Assembly (NCBI GenBank): GCA_947034895.1
Contig: OX344765.1
Span: forward strand, 22,945,001-23,009,000
Direction: 5' to 3'
Length of the DNA stretch: 64,000 nt
From: Rhytidiadelphus loreus
Taxonomy: Eukaryota > Streptophyta > Bryopsida > Hypnales > Hylocomiaceae
Part shown: piece by piece, positions 26,162 to 37,734 of the stretch
Position numbering within the stretch: position 1 is the stretch's first letter
How the letters are laid out: each line of letters opens with the position of its first letter
The notes under the pieces: model-generated
What the model was told of the DNA's origin: nothing
Database searches by the model: none
What the model saw: the letters and a program-made list of their open reading frames with translations, nothing else
Translations under genes and position numbers: made by a program

Positions 26162-27961
26162 TTGAACATTTTTAACTTAAATTTTTTGGACTACAAAGTT
26201 TTGAGCTTTAAATCTTTACAATGAAGAATTGAGTTGAGAGTCTAGAAAAAAAAAAACTAATTTTCATTCTCAAAAAAATTGTTAAGTAGGTTTGAGATAA
26301 AAGAAAAATCTAAAATATTAATATCTTTTGGATGGAATAAAAATGCACTAACCCCAATGGTAAGATTGTTCTAACAAGAATGTTAAACCATGCGGAATTT
26401 CTTTTTGGAAAAATTGAATTAAAAATAGAATCCTACAAATTATTTTTTCAAGAAGATGCTAAAACTGCCCAAAAAACAAAATTGTCCATAACTTTCTCAT
26501 AATAAATTCAAATGGAATGAATCAAAGCTTTACATGTAGAGAAAAATATAATCTATAAGGAAAAAAAATTCAAAAAAAAAAATTCAAAATTTTGAATTTT
26601 TTTTCTTGCCCCTTGTCCCTTATTTTGAGTTTATTTGGACATAACTTTTGTTCCCATGCCTTGAATGAAAAAAATTTACATTCCCACGAAGCTTATCAAC
26701 TTTTCTATCTTCAAAAAAAGTTTCAAAAAATCAGGGCAAAATTTCAGATGGTAGCAATGACCTCAAATCTTCTTTAAGGATTAATATATAATCCATCCAC
26801 TATGTCATGCACCATATTTGATATTTAGAATAGAGTGAAGTTTTTTCTTCCTTGATTCAAATAGTACAATTGAATTTGAAATCTTAACCTCATAAGTTTT
26901 TCATTTCTCTTTTTGGTATGAATGTATGTTTACAGGTTAGTAACTTGATGAAAATGAGATTCCACCCAAAAAAGTATATAAAGGTATTTGGTTTGATCAC
27001 TTGATGTATAGATTATAGTTTAGGATAATTACAAATTATCTACTACATGCTAGTGTTCCATTGAGGTTCAATCTAACTAAATATAAAATTCCCATACCAA
27101 TTATGTGTGGTATTTAATTCATATATACATGTGTACACATATTTACATCAATCATGTATTGATATACATGTCTCCACTATAAATTGGTCTTGAATGAATA
27201 TTTCTAAGACTCATAGCAATCGAGCAAATTTTCAAGAGGCAACCAATGAGAAGTGAGGAGTTCTTTGAAGCAACCAATGAAAGTTGAGAGATTTGTGCTT
27301 CAAGGGTGGTGTCCATTCAAGGTGAGTCTAGTGTTCATTATAGGCTACTTTATGTTTTCAACTTTGAAAATTTGTAAAATTACTTAAATGTTGAATAATT
27401 ACAAAACCTCTTAGGTTGCATTTTTCTTGAGTTTTTCAATAACCTCATCAAATGTTTTTGGTCATCTACCCCTTGAGATAGTGGGACTAAAGAAAGCATC
27501 TCCTTTAGGTGTTGATGTCTTAGCAATAGCAAGCTATAATTCTCACTAGAAACCTAGTCTTATTTCTACAAGCCCACGTTTTGGGTCATATTCAAGCTAA
27601 TCATCCAATCAACTTTGGTCCTCTTGTGAGTTGGAATTAAAGTGAATTTAATCAATATGAAACACACTATCCTAATTGAGTGTAAGATTTGGTATAAATT
27701 AATTACTTTATGTCAAAAAATAACATAAACCATCTTGTGATTGATTTAGGGTCACATGGGCTGTATAAAATATGACAATTGAAATTCAACATAGGCAACC
27801 CAATGTTAGATACAATCATATAGCCCTCATGTATTGTATTGTAACTAGTGTCATGTACTAATTGAATTAATTTGAATACACTAATAATGGTATTTAGTGT
27901 CATGTACTTGTATTACATTTGGTGTTCCTTCCCATTTCACCTAATTCACTCTAATTCTCAT
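26162..27961. other. T1-family remnant and AT-rich spacer
   Basis: 26210-26790 carries the T1 interior, such as AAATCTAAAATATTAATATC, CCCAATGGTAAGATTGTTCT and AAATTGTCCATAACTTTCTC, without intact TTAA ends. The rest to 27961 shows nothing I can support. Confidence 0.4.
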
Positions 27962-29015
27962 TTAACCCCAAAGGACCATTGTCCCTTCGGGGGACAAATG
28001 CGTTTTTGGGCAGGTACCTATAGGCTGAAATTTTCTCCTAATTTTTTGAATTTTTTTTAGAGGTGGAAAAGTTAATTAGCTTCGTAGGAATACAATTTTT
28101 TTCACAAGCGGTGCCTGGGAACAATAGTTATGACCAAATGAGCTTAAACGAGGGGACGGCAAGCAGCGCGGGCAGCCAAAAAAAAATGGACAAAAATTTG
28201 AATTTTGTTTTAAATATTATTTTTTCTCACACATTATAATTTTTTCTATCTAGAAAGCTTTGATTCATTTCATTTGGATATGTTGTGAGAAAGTTATGGA
28301 CATTCTTGTTTTTTGGGCAGTTAGAGCATTTTCTTGAAAGAAATAACTTGTAGGATTCATTTATGAATGCAATTTTTCAAAAATTTTAATTTTTAATTTT
28401 TTGCCATGGTCTGATTTACTTGCTAGAACAATCTCACCATTGGAATTAGTGCATTTTAATTCCACCTAAAATATATGAATATTTTAGATTTTCCTTCTAT
28501 CTCATACCTACTTCTACTTAACAATTTTCTTAAGAATGATTATTATTTTAAATTTTTATTTTTTTTTACCTAGACTCTCAACTCAATTTTCTACTATAAA
28601 GATTTAAAGCTCAAAATTCTGTAGTGCAAAAATTTTAAGTTAAAAATGTTCAAAGTCAAAAAATCTAGTTCCGTAATGTCCTGAAAAACTTGTTTTTTCC
28701 ACTTTAAACGCAGATATCTTGCAATCTGAGCGGTCAAAAATTTTGAAATTTTTTCCACACACTCTCATACTAGTTAAGGTAAACCAACCCATGAGAGGAC
28801 AAGTGCCTAATACAGACATCTATAAGATGACCCATCACAGTTTTCCATCAATCTGTGCCAGGTTTTTTCTAATTAATGCAAGCAAAACTTCATTAGGTAG
28901 GTTGATGGCTGAAATCAATGTTTTGTATGATGGTGATGGAGATATTAGAGACTGTTTTAGGAACTCGTCCCTTTCTAGTGTAATTCATTACATGAACTAA
29001 CTTTTTTTATTCCTT

Positions 29016-29386
29016 TAAGGTAGGAATACCATAAACGGTTAAAATAAGCATTTTAGCCTATAAGATATGGGAAATTCATTGAGAAATTCAGCTCAATGTG
29101 TGCACAAATAAAGATGAGGAAGAATGAAAAAAATAAAAAATAAAAATCTTCAAAAATGAATATTTTATTGAATATAAATGTGGATTTCTCATACAGACCC
29201 CATTCCCGTCTCATAGCTTCACCTAAAACAGTTTCCCTTGGAACTTGTTCCCAATAAAGTCTAAGCCAATCAAATTTTAGCAAATTGAATCTTTTCAAAT
29301 CAACATCAAAGCTAGCTATTGTTGGTTTTAGAACACCCTATTGTACCATTAGGAGGGAGGTTGCCATTTATGGTATTCCTACCTTA
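29016..29386. repeat. element with perfect 20-bp inverted repeats TAAGGTAGGAATACCATAAA
   Basis: The left arm is 29016-29035 and its exact reverse complement is 29367-29386. The 371 bp unit is non-coding and nested inside the S1 element. Its outer bases TAAGGTA resemble the S1 termini. Confidence 0.65.
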
Positions 29387-29615
29387 TGTCATGTCCATGT
29401 TAGAAAATATTTCAACCATGTTAGGAAATATTGTAACTGCATTGGGTGGTTTGATGACCACCATGGGTACAGTTTTTGATGGTTGTGGAATAGTCTAGAG
29501 ACTGTTTTGAGCCATTTAGCCAGTTCACTTCAAAAATCTGTAACAAATTCATACTTTGTCAAAAAAATAAAATTTCAATTCTTCTATCAATTTTTCATAT
29601 TTGCCTTTATATGAA

Positions 29616-29967
29616 CATTAGAAGAGATTCCTGCGTTTTAGAAGACTGTGAGTTCCCGGACTATGGGAACTGTGGGAACGCTGTGGGAACACTGATCTGA
29701 CGTGGCCAGGAGACGGCCACGTCAGATATTATTTTTTAATATATTTTTTAATATATTTTTTAATATATTTTTTATAAAAAATATATATATTTTTAAAAAT
29801 TTAAAAATTTTTTTATTAAAAATTTAATATATATTTTTAAAATTTTAAAATTTTAAAATTTAAAATTTAAAATTTAAAATTATTATATTCTGACTGTACA
29901 GGACTGGTTCCCAGCAATGGGAACAGCCCTGAAACAGTCTCCCAACTAGCTGAAATCTCCCCTAATG
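29616..29967. repeat. MITE-like inverted-repeat element, family R1, copy 3
   Basis: The left end CATTAGAAGAGATTCC pairs with the right end, reverse complemented CATTAGGGGAGATTTCAG. Inner blocks include AGACTGTGAGTTCCC, GGCCACGTCAGATATT and, at the right, GGGAACAGCCCTGAAACAG. A very AT-rich centre lies between 29730 and 29890. Best preserved of the four R1 copies. Confidence 0.65.
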
Positions 29968-30150
29968 AAAAAAATTCAAAATTTCAAATATGTCAACAAG
30001 GCAAACCAGGCAATCTGCCTGTTATAGGCTGGTTTACCTTAGGTGTAAGATCCTATGGTTAGATATGGAAAAAAAAAATTCAATTTCTTTTACCCCTTGC
30101 TTTTGAGTGTTTTTTTGACAAAAAAAAGGCCTTGGTCCTTTAGGGGTTAA

Positions 30151-32528
30151 TTGACAAAATAGTGTTTAGGTTGACATTTATTGTTGGTAACATTAGCGGT
30201 ATTCTTGACATTTAGTGCATGATTACATGTCAACATGAACACTACTAAAAATTACAATTATAGACTTGACAAACCGTGTTCATGTTAACATTTAGTGTGG
30301 GTAGACTAATTGTAATAGTAGAGTTGAAATTTAGTGGTAGAGTTCATAATTCATGTTACAAACACTAAATATCATTATTAGAGCAGGGTTTTTATGCAAT
30401 GACTGAATACTAATTTTCATTTGTGTAAAAAAAAAATTAGAAAATAGAAAATTTTTAAAATAATATTTTTGGCTGCAGGTCCTTTAGGACAAAAGTGGGT
30501 TGTAACCTCTATTTGGGGTCCCAGTAAAGAATGAGCCAGGCTGTATGAATGTAGCTATTCTTGGGCTGCCTGCCGATTGCCTTCCATTCCCGCCCAGGTG
30601 GGTGTCCCCAAATCCCAATTGTCAACGGCTTCTCAACTTGATAATATCACACCCTTAATATCCCCCAACAATGTGATATTAACGAGTTGGGATGAATTAT
30701 TTAGGGGAGTGTGCATCCCACCAATTCTTCAGTCCCTATCTCCATGTGGACGAAGAAGGAACAAGTATAGGGATAGGGAATGCTCTTCCCCACTAGTGTT
30801 GTTCATATAAAAAAAGGCGATTTTGAGTTTTTTAAATCATCTACTTTTTATTCTATATAATTTTTTTTCAAAATTATTAAAATTATAATTTTTGTGATAC
30901 TTTGAAGATAGTATCTTGAAAGCTCAAAATACACCACTTTTGGACATTTTCTATTGAATTTCTCTTGGAGTGAGCTCAAAGAGTACACCAATTATATTAT
31001 GATGTTTTATCACTACAATTTCCATTTTTCTTAAGACCTTCAAAACGGCATGATTATTGGAGTATTGTGAATTTTGGAATAATTTTATTTTAAATGAAAT
31101 AAAGTATGTATAATTTAAAAAGCATTCAAAATAGTATATGTGTGAAAATTCAAGTCTGAAAAAGTTATCTATAAAAGTTATGCACAAAGAAAGAATGATG
31201 GAAAATGCAAGAAAATAGATACTTTGGAATTTGATTTTTATAAAATAGTAAAAAAAAATTCAAAAAATAAACTAAAAAAAACATTTTTCCTTAACTTGAA
31301 GATGTTTCTTCTCAACCATTTGCATTTGCACAAGTCAAGGCACAATTGCAAAGGTAGTGCACTTTGAGCACTTGTGGAAGGAAGACACTTTACTATTTTT
31401 AGAAAATCTCTTCATAGGCTATATGACTTTTGTAGAAGTCCTTATATCCCAATTTTGACCTTTAAATTCACATTTTTGGGTTGGGAATAGTACTCCCCCC
31501 TCCAAATGGCCGAGGTAGGCATTTAAAAATAGTAAAATATTTTTTTTTAATTAGAAAAAAATCACTTAATGTCTACAACTACTACATGTACCTTCATTTC
31601 AAATTTCATAGAATATGGACATATAACGCAAAATTTATGAGCAAAAAACCAAGTGTCCAAGGTCAAGGGATAAAAAAAGGACAAGTGTTTCTTGTAACAA
31701 CCCTAGTATATAAATGTGGAGTACAAACTATTTTTCAAACTTTGACCCCTTAGATTGCAAAATATTTGCATTTAAAGAGTGAATAAAACAACAAGGTTTT
31801 ATTGCACCTTTTGTGAATAGATTATAAGACTTTGAATCTTCTTAACTTAAAATTTTTGCCCTACGTATTTTGATTTAAATCTTTTTATGCTGAATAATTG
31901 AGTTGAGAATGTACGAAAAGATATTCAAAAAAATAAACTTGATTATTGTTCTTTAATAAAGAATCTGCCCAAAACTTCAAGTGTCCTTCAAGGAGGCACT
32001 TGAGCCCCTAGGAGTTGAATTGGCGTAATTTTACAACTTTAACACTTTCATGCGCACTCAACAAAAAATATAAATCTATATCAATTCAAGTTTTTAGAGC
32101 TTTGTGGATATGAATATTTCAACTTTTGGCGGTCAAAATTGATGCCAATTTAACAAAAATTGACAATATAAATGTAATAATATTAAGGGCCTATTGAAAA
32201 GAACTATTGAACCTCGGACAATGAAGCTTTGAAGGTTAATCAAACAATTTCAACACTCTTTTATGTGCATAGTAGCCAATTAAAATAGGGTCAATTTCAT
32301 TAACCATTCATCCCAAAGCATTGAGGGTATTGGAGTCTTGAATCCTTTATAGACATTTAGAACAAAGGATGAATACAAATACATTCCAATGTGTGCATCT
32401 TTTCATCAATCAATTTATTTTTAAGGATTTTTGTCTTAGTTCTTTAACATTTGTAAGGCATTCAAGATTCATCATTAAATTATTATTCTAAGTTTCATTT
32501 TATAATCATTAGGGGAGATTTATGCATT
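30151..32528. other. AT-rich intergenic DNA, nothing firm
   Basis: Scattered fragments resemble T1 ends (for example AGGTCCTTTAGGAC at about 30477). Open frames at 30577-30810 and 31481-31753 have no protein-like features. No gene recognised. Confidence 0.35.
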
Positions 32529-32532
32529 TTAA

Positions 32533-33446
32533 CCCCTAATATATCAAGGCATTTTCTGGCTCCAAAACCACTGAAAACTGTCATTTCTGTTGTGATCACC
32601 CAAGAAACCAAAAAAAAAACTTTTTTTTAAGAATCTAACCGTAGGATCTTGTACTTAACTTGTCTTGTATCATGTGGTAAAATTTCATGAAGTTTGACCG
32701 GACGGATTCGAAAATATTAGCATTTGAAGTCAGAAAAAGAACTTTTTTTGAATGCTGGCCTGCAATTTCAGATGACTTTGACCACAATTTGTAGATTTTT
32801 TTTGCACTACAGTTCATAAAGTTAAATTTTTTACCATTGAACATTTGAGTTGAGAGTTGAGGAAAAAAAATTCAGAAAAAAACCCCTTGATTTTCATTCA
32901 TTAAAAAATTGTCAAGTAGAAGTAGGTCCGAGATTGAACAAAACACTAAATCGTTAATAGCTCTAAGATGGAATTGAAACATCATAATCCCAATTGTGAG
33001 ATTCTTCTTGCAAGAAAACTTTAAAAAAAAAAATTGAAAAAAACTAAAAATTGCATTCAGAAATGAATTCTAAAAGTTTTTTTTTCTGAAGATGAGTAGA
33101 TTGCTCGAAAAATGAGATTGTCCATAACTTTCTCATTATTAGTCCAAATAGAATGAATCAAAGATTCGAATGTAGACAAAAATATAATCTTTCAAAAAAA
33201 AATTAAAAATTAAGAAAAATATATATATATATTTTTTTAATTTCTGCCCAGCGAACTGCTTTTAAAACTTTGGGCGGCATAACTTTTGCTTTGGGGCATC
33301 AATTGGAAAAAAAATTGTATTTTTAGAAAGCTGATGTGATTTACTATCTTCAAAAAAAGTTATAAAAAATCAAGTCAAAATTTGAAGTCACACGAGCCTG
33401 CTCGAAATCCCAAGTGTCCCCCGAGGGGACTTTGGTACTTTAGGGG
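32533..33446 (+). mobile_element. 914-bp TTAA-flanked T1 element
   Basis: TTAA flanks at 32529-32532 and 33447-33450. The left end is CCCCTAATATATCAAGGC and the right end, reverse complemented, is CCCCTAAAGTACCAAAG. The palindrome GTCCCCCGAGGGGAC sits just inside the right end. It is the least interrupted T1 copy and the best template for the family. No coding frame. Confidence 0.65.
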
Positions 33447-33450
33447 TTAA

Positions 33451-33734
33451 GAGACTGTGAGTTCCCGGAGTGCGGGAACTGCGAGAACGTTGTGGGAACG
33501 CCATGGGAACACTGATCTGACTTGGCCAGGAGATGGCCACGTCAGATATAACTTTTTAATATATTTTATATAAAAAATTAATTGATTTAAAAATAAATTA
33601 TTTAAGTTTTTTAAAGTTTTTTTTAATTTTTTAAATATTTTTTATATTATTATATTTTGACTGTATAGTGCTGGTTCCTAGCAATGGGAACAACTCTGAA
33701 ATAGTCTCTTAAATAGTTGAAATATCCCCTAATG
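33451..33734. repeat. R1-family element, copy 4, left end truncated
   Basis: It begins directly after the TTAA of the preceding element with GAGACTGTGAGTTCCC and shares GGCCACGTCAGATATA, TTTGACTGTATAG and GGGAACAACTCTGAAAT with copy 3. The right terminus reverse-complements to CATTAGGGGATATTTC. The left terminal ~30 bp are missing or fused to the T1 end. Confidence 0.5.
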
Positions 33735-35456
33735 ATACCTTCACAATTTTAGAAATTTAGACTACCCCTTCAATTTGGGATCCCAATTTTTTTATTCTAC
33801 AATTGGAGTTTTGCACATAAATGCAAGATTAGTAGTAACAGAGTTATCTCCAATATAGATTTATTGTTTTTATAAGAAACAAGTTAAGCAACAATAAGAT
33901 CTCTCTATATTTGAATTTTGATTTCTTCCATTTGAATTCATATTCTCAACTAAACTTCAAGGAACGTCATTAACTTGTACAAATTGTGAGATACATGCAT
34001 CTTGCTATAAATATTTTAGAAAATGAACTACACAATCATGTGCAAAGTCATGGAGTAATTTTTTTTCAAAGTCACAAAGGTATATGTTTTACTATTAGTG
34101 AAGTATGTAACTTTTAAAATTTAAAGCAATATACTTAAAATAATTAGGTACATTGTCTCCCTTTTAATTTTCCATAGTTGAGACTCATAATACATTTCAC
34201 TTCATAATTCCACAACTCCTTAGTAAAATTGGACACAAATTAGTGTAGTACAAAGATAATAATTAATAACATGACACACATCTTCCTTTTAATTTACTTT
34301 TATATTTTTGACTATGAAATGGTTTGTCCAAAAAATTGCAAAAGACCCAAATGAACTTCTATTCCTTTTAAGATTATGATAAATTTTAAAAGAAACAATA
34401 GTGATTCCATATTAATTATGGAAGGAAAATAGGTTGAAAAAATAAGTAGTGAAAATGGCCAATGACTATGAACCTTATATCTTTGTTAATTTAATAGTAA
34501 TAGTAAGTATGTAATCAATCTATAAAATCATATCCAAATTGTATTCTATTAATTTTTAGTATACAAATGTTTGTATATCCCTAGATTCTACAAGCATTAC
34601 AAACTTGAAATCTTTATTGTGCACTCATTTCTACAACTAGAATTTCCAAATGATGATTGATTAAAAAAATTGAAAATTTGTGAATGGATTGACTTAGAAT
34701 TACAAAATCCACAAAACTGATTGAGGTAGACCACCACATTCTAGCCAACTACCTATTTTTGTCATCTTACTTTTGGCCCCAATTCCACCACAAAATTCAG
34801 TCAAATCCATTCATTTTTCTAACAAAATTGATGCATTAATGCCTACAAGGGTTTAGTTGTAATGTGTTCAATCATTTATTGGTGAATACTTAACCCCTAA
34901 AGGACCATTGTTCCTTTGGGGGACAAACATGATTTCGGGCTATTAAATTAAACTTGGATTTTAGAATCTTTCTTGAATGGGCATCATGTAGCATGTTTGA
35001 ATGGCCAATTAATGATGAGCTTCTGCTCTCCTTAAGGCCATGAGCAACTTCAAAGCCACTATCCAAATTTTTAATCAAATTTTCGAATGCAAATTACAAA
35101 AGCTACAAGTTGAAATTGTTATTCAAAACTCAAAACTTAGATTGATAGATGCATCTTGTGAAAACAAAGAGAATGATACCAAGGAAGTTCACATATAGTT
35201 GAGTGCTAAAGGACTTTTCTAAAACATTCTTTAAGAACCTAACCTTTCGGATTGGGTATCTTGGTTGAGGGTTAAACTCTAGAAGGTTATAATTAACACC
35301 CATGGAATTATAATCTTTAAAAAAATTAGATTTTGAACAAAAATTATAAGGTTCAAAATTTCAAATTAAGTCTTGACCGATTGTAAAATATTGAATAAAT
35401 TGAAAAAAATTACAGCATTTTTTGTGAGCAATATAAAATTTTGATTCTAGTGAAAT
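33735..35456. other. AT-rich spacer with a lone T1-type end
   Basis: TTAA then CCCCTAAAGGACCATTG at 34890-34910, followed by TTCCTTTGGGGGAC, repeats the T1 terminus. The only right-hand candidate is GAGGG-TTAA at 35265-35273, which is weak. 34735-34860 resembles 24400-24540. No gene recognised. Confidence 0.4.
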
Positions 35457-35685
35457 TGTTAAGAAATATCTTCTATTAAAATGCTCTCCACTGTAGTTTA
35501 CATTAAATCTACTAGAACCTAGGGATTATATTAGAATCCCTTGGACCAATAGAAGAGAAGGATTTCACCTTCTCTCCCTTGTATATATTTGATACCTCCA
35601 TGGTTAATAGTTCATTCTTTTCTTCTTGCATAGTTTGGTTTATATATAATACTTTGTAGTTTTGTTTCATTACCTATTCTCAACA
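35457..35685 (+). repeat. 5' LTR of the copia element
   Basis: TG...CA-bounded 229 bp. The middle contains TTTCACCTTCTCTCCCTTGT and the end is CCTATTCTCAACA. It is repeated at 43589-43793 plus 60358-60383. The following CGTTATCAACATGC occupies the primer-binding position, but I cannot match it to a tRNA with certainty. Confidence 0.88.
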
Positions 35686-35854
35686 CGTTATCAACATGCT
35701 CTTTGATCATTTGTATCGTAAGCTTTGCATTCATTTTTTTTTGTTTTAAGAGAGATAATCGGTATTTTTTAAATTTTTTTTTTTTAAGATTGGAATTTTT
35801 GCTTCTAATTTAGATTTAATTTTCCTACTTCTTATATTAATTTTTTTTTCCATC

Positions 35855-36666
35855 ATGAGCACATCAACATCTATGGCAATTCTGGTGGCTACTACTCATA
35901 TGGAGTCACCAAGACTTCATCTTCTTTTGTTCCACAATTGACAACAAATGGGAGCAATTATTTAGTCTGGGCAAAAATTGCGAAAGCGCACGTATTTGCG
36001 GAGCAGTTATCTTAAGAGTTACATTTGACAAGCCTCATGAGTAGCCTCCAACTATAAGATTTCACCACCATGTCTTACAAAGCATTGCTTTTGCTTTTGC
36101 TTTCTTTCAATAATGATTAAAATAACTTAAGGAAATAAATTATTATTTATGGCTTGTACTTCCTTCACATCACAACTTAGATTGTGTAGTAAGGTCATTA
36201 CTGAGGAGGATATTATTGAAAAAACTCTTTCAACATTTCCACCGGTGTCTGCTTTATTTGCACAACAGTATAGGAATATGAAATTTGATAATCACTCAGA
36301 TCTAATGTCTCAATTGCTTTTTGCTGAAAAACAAAATGAACACCTCTATGTCTTTTGTTTTTGGTCTTACGCAATGCAAAAGCACGTTTTTTTAGAACAA
36401 TAGTTCCTGAAACTCATGCTACCAAGGTTTTTGATGCTAAACCTAAGGTACAAAAACATAGAAAAAATCATTTTAAGCGCTCAGGTAACCATAGCCGCAA
36501 TAGCCAACCTACTCAAAGGAGGACTAACACTTTAACTAACAACAATGCTAAGTGTTTGTCAGAGAAGTGTTCTTGTCACAAATGTGGCAAAGTAGGCCAT
36601 CTTACAAGTATTTGCAATCCTGAGGGATATATATTTTTTGGGGATGAAAACAATCTTTCATCTTGA
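35855..36666 (+). pseudogene. copia gag remnant with zinc knuckle
   Basis: The frame opens at ATG 35855 and is broken by shifts and stops near 35940 and 36015. 36149-36400 is a typical UBN2-type copia Gag segment (VITEEDIIEKTLSTF, then LFAQQYRNMKF). 36574-36615 encodes the CCHC knuckle CHKCGKVGHLTSIC (C-x2-C-x4-H-x4-C). The family product packages element RNA; this copy cannot be translated intact. Confidence 0.8.
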
Positions 36667-36898
36667 CAAACTAGAAATTTAATAACTATGGTTGGATCAA
36701 ATGTGTTTCGTTTTTAGGAGGGACCAGCTAAGGTGATGTTGCTTGAGGGCACCACCATTACATGCATGTGTGCTATGTTTTGTCTCTCTTCGCTTTGAAG
36801 TCTGATCAACTATTGAAATATACACACCAATAGTTTTCATCTCTCGACCAAAATTCTAGATAGGTGAGAGTCTATTTTTTGTTAAAAATAATAAAGTT

Positions 36899-37340
36899 GT
36901 AGACACAACTTTTGTTGCGGCTAGTGGTTTGTATCAGATTCCAATCCGACCACCCGTTGTATCTAATTTTGCTTTATCTTACAAAGATAATATAATTTCT
37001 CTTTGGCATAGGAGATTAAGCCATCTAGACTCTACTTCATTTCAAAAAATTATTCTTTGTATTGTTGGGTATAATTTGCAACTTGCACATGCCAATTCAA
37101 TGGCACTATGCCAAGCATGCATGCAAGACAAATATATAGTCAAACCATCTTTATGGAAGCTTCCTCATGAATTACCACTAATGCTTTCAAGGCTACATGG
37201 ACACATGGTGATATTTGTAGTCCAATAAATCCTATGTCTAGACCATTCCATTATTTCTTGATTTTGATTGATGCATCAGGCAAACAATCACATGTTTCAC
37301 TATTATCAACAAGAAATTTGGCATTTTCCAAATTACTTTT
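36899..37340 (+). pseudogene. copia GAG-pre-integrase and truncated integrase
   Basis: The frame from 36929 has the LWHRRLSHLD motif and the CQACMQDK zinc-finger pair typical of the GAG-pre-integrase and HHCC region. A shifted frame near 37206-37330 resembles the start of the integrase core (FHYFLILIDASGKQ). The rest of the catalytic core is missing, so there is a large internal deletion. Confidence 0.75.
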
Positions 37341-37734
37341 AATGTTGATCCATTTCAAGGCTCACTATTTATTTGGTATCAATCAAATCAAACTCTCCAT
37401 CCATGCCTAATATCACTACAAATCTTGAGGAAGTAGTTCTTGTTCATGAACAAAACAAGTCCAAGTTGAATACAAAGATATCTATAATGTATTGCGATAC
37501 ATGTGATATATGGGATAGAGGAACAATTGAAATTGATAAATCGCTTATTTGTATGATAAAAATCTTTCTTGTGAGAAAGATGATCATGAACCACATACTG
37601 TTGAACAAGCAATGCATCACCTTGATTGTTTAAAATGGAAAGTTGATATCGAGGAGGAGTATGCTTTTTTGCACACGAGACAAGTCTTTGGACAGATTGT
37701 GGATAATCTTTCTTCTTGACTTCTTGAATACAAG

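Larger units (their letters stand above)
28777..30039. mobile_element. TA-flanked element with AGGTAAACC ends (family S1)
   Basis: AGGTAAACCAACCCATGAGA at the left is inverted at the right as AGGTAAACCAGCCTATAACA. TA precedes and follows. Comparison with the uninterrupted T1 copy at 32533 (GGATCTTGTACTTAACTTG) supports TA as the duplicated target. A TA duplication with short TIRs fits a Tc1/mariner (Stowaway-like) element. The same ends occur at 38165-38708. Confidence 0.65.
27966..30146 (-). mobile_element. TTAA-flanked T1 element, expanded by three nested insertions
   Basis: TTAA lies at 27962-27965 and 30147-30150. The left end is CCCCAAAGGACCATTG and the right end, reverse complemented, is CCCCTAAAGGACCAAGG. 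A GTCCC...GGGGAC palindrome follows the left end. The interior is in the opposite orientation to the T1 copies at 21911 and 32533. It holds the TA-flanked element 28777-30039, which contains the elements at 29016 and 29616. Confidence 0.65.

Noticed and set aside
34890..35273. Complete TTAA-flanked element at the lone T1 end
   Set aside because: The right end GAGGG-TTAA matches the left terminus at only a few bases, so I list just the single end.
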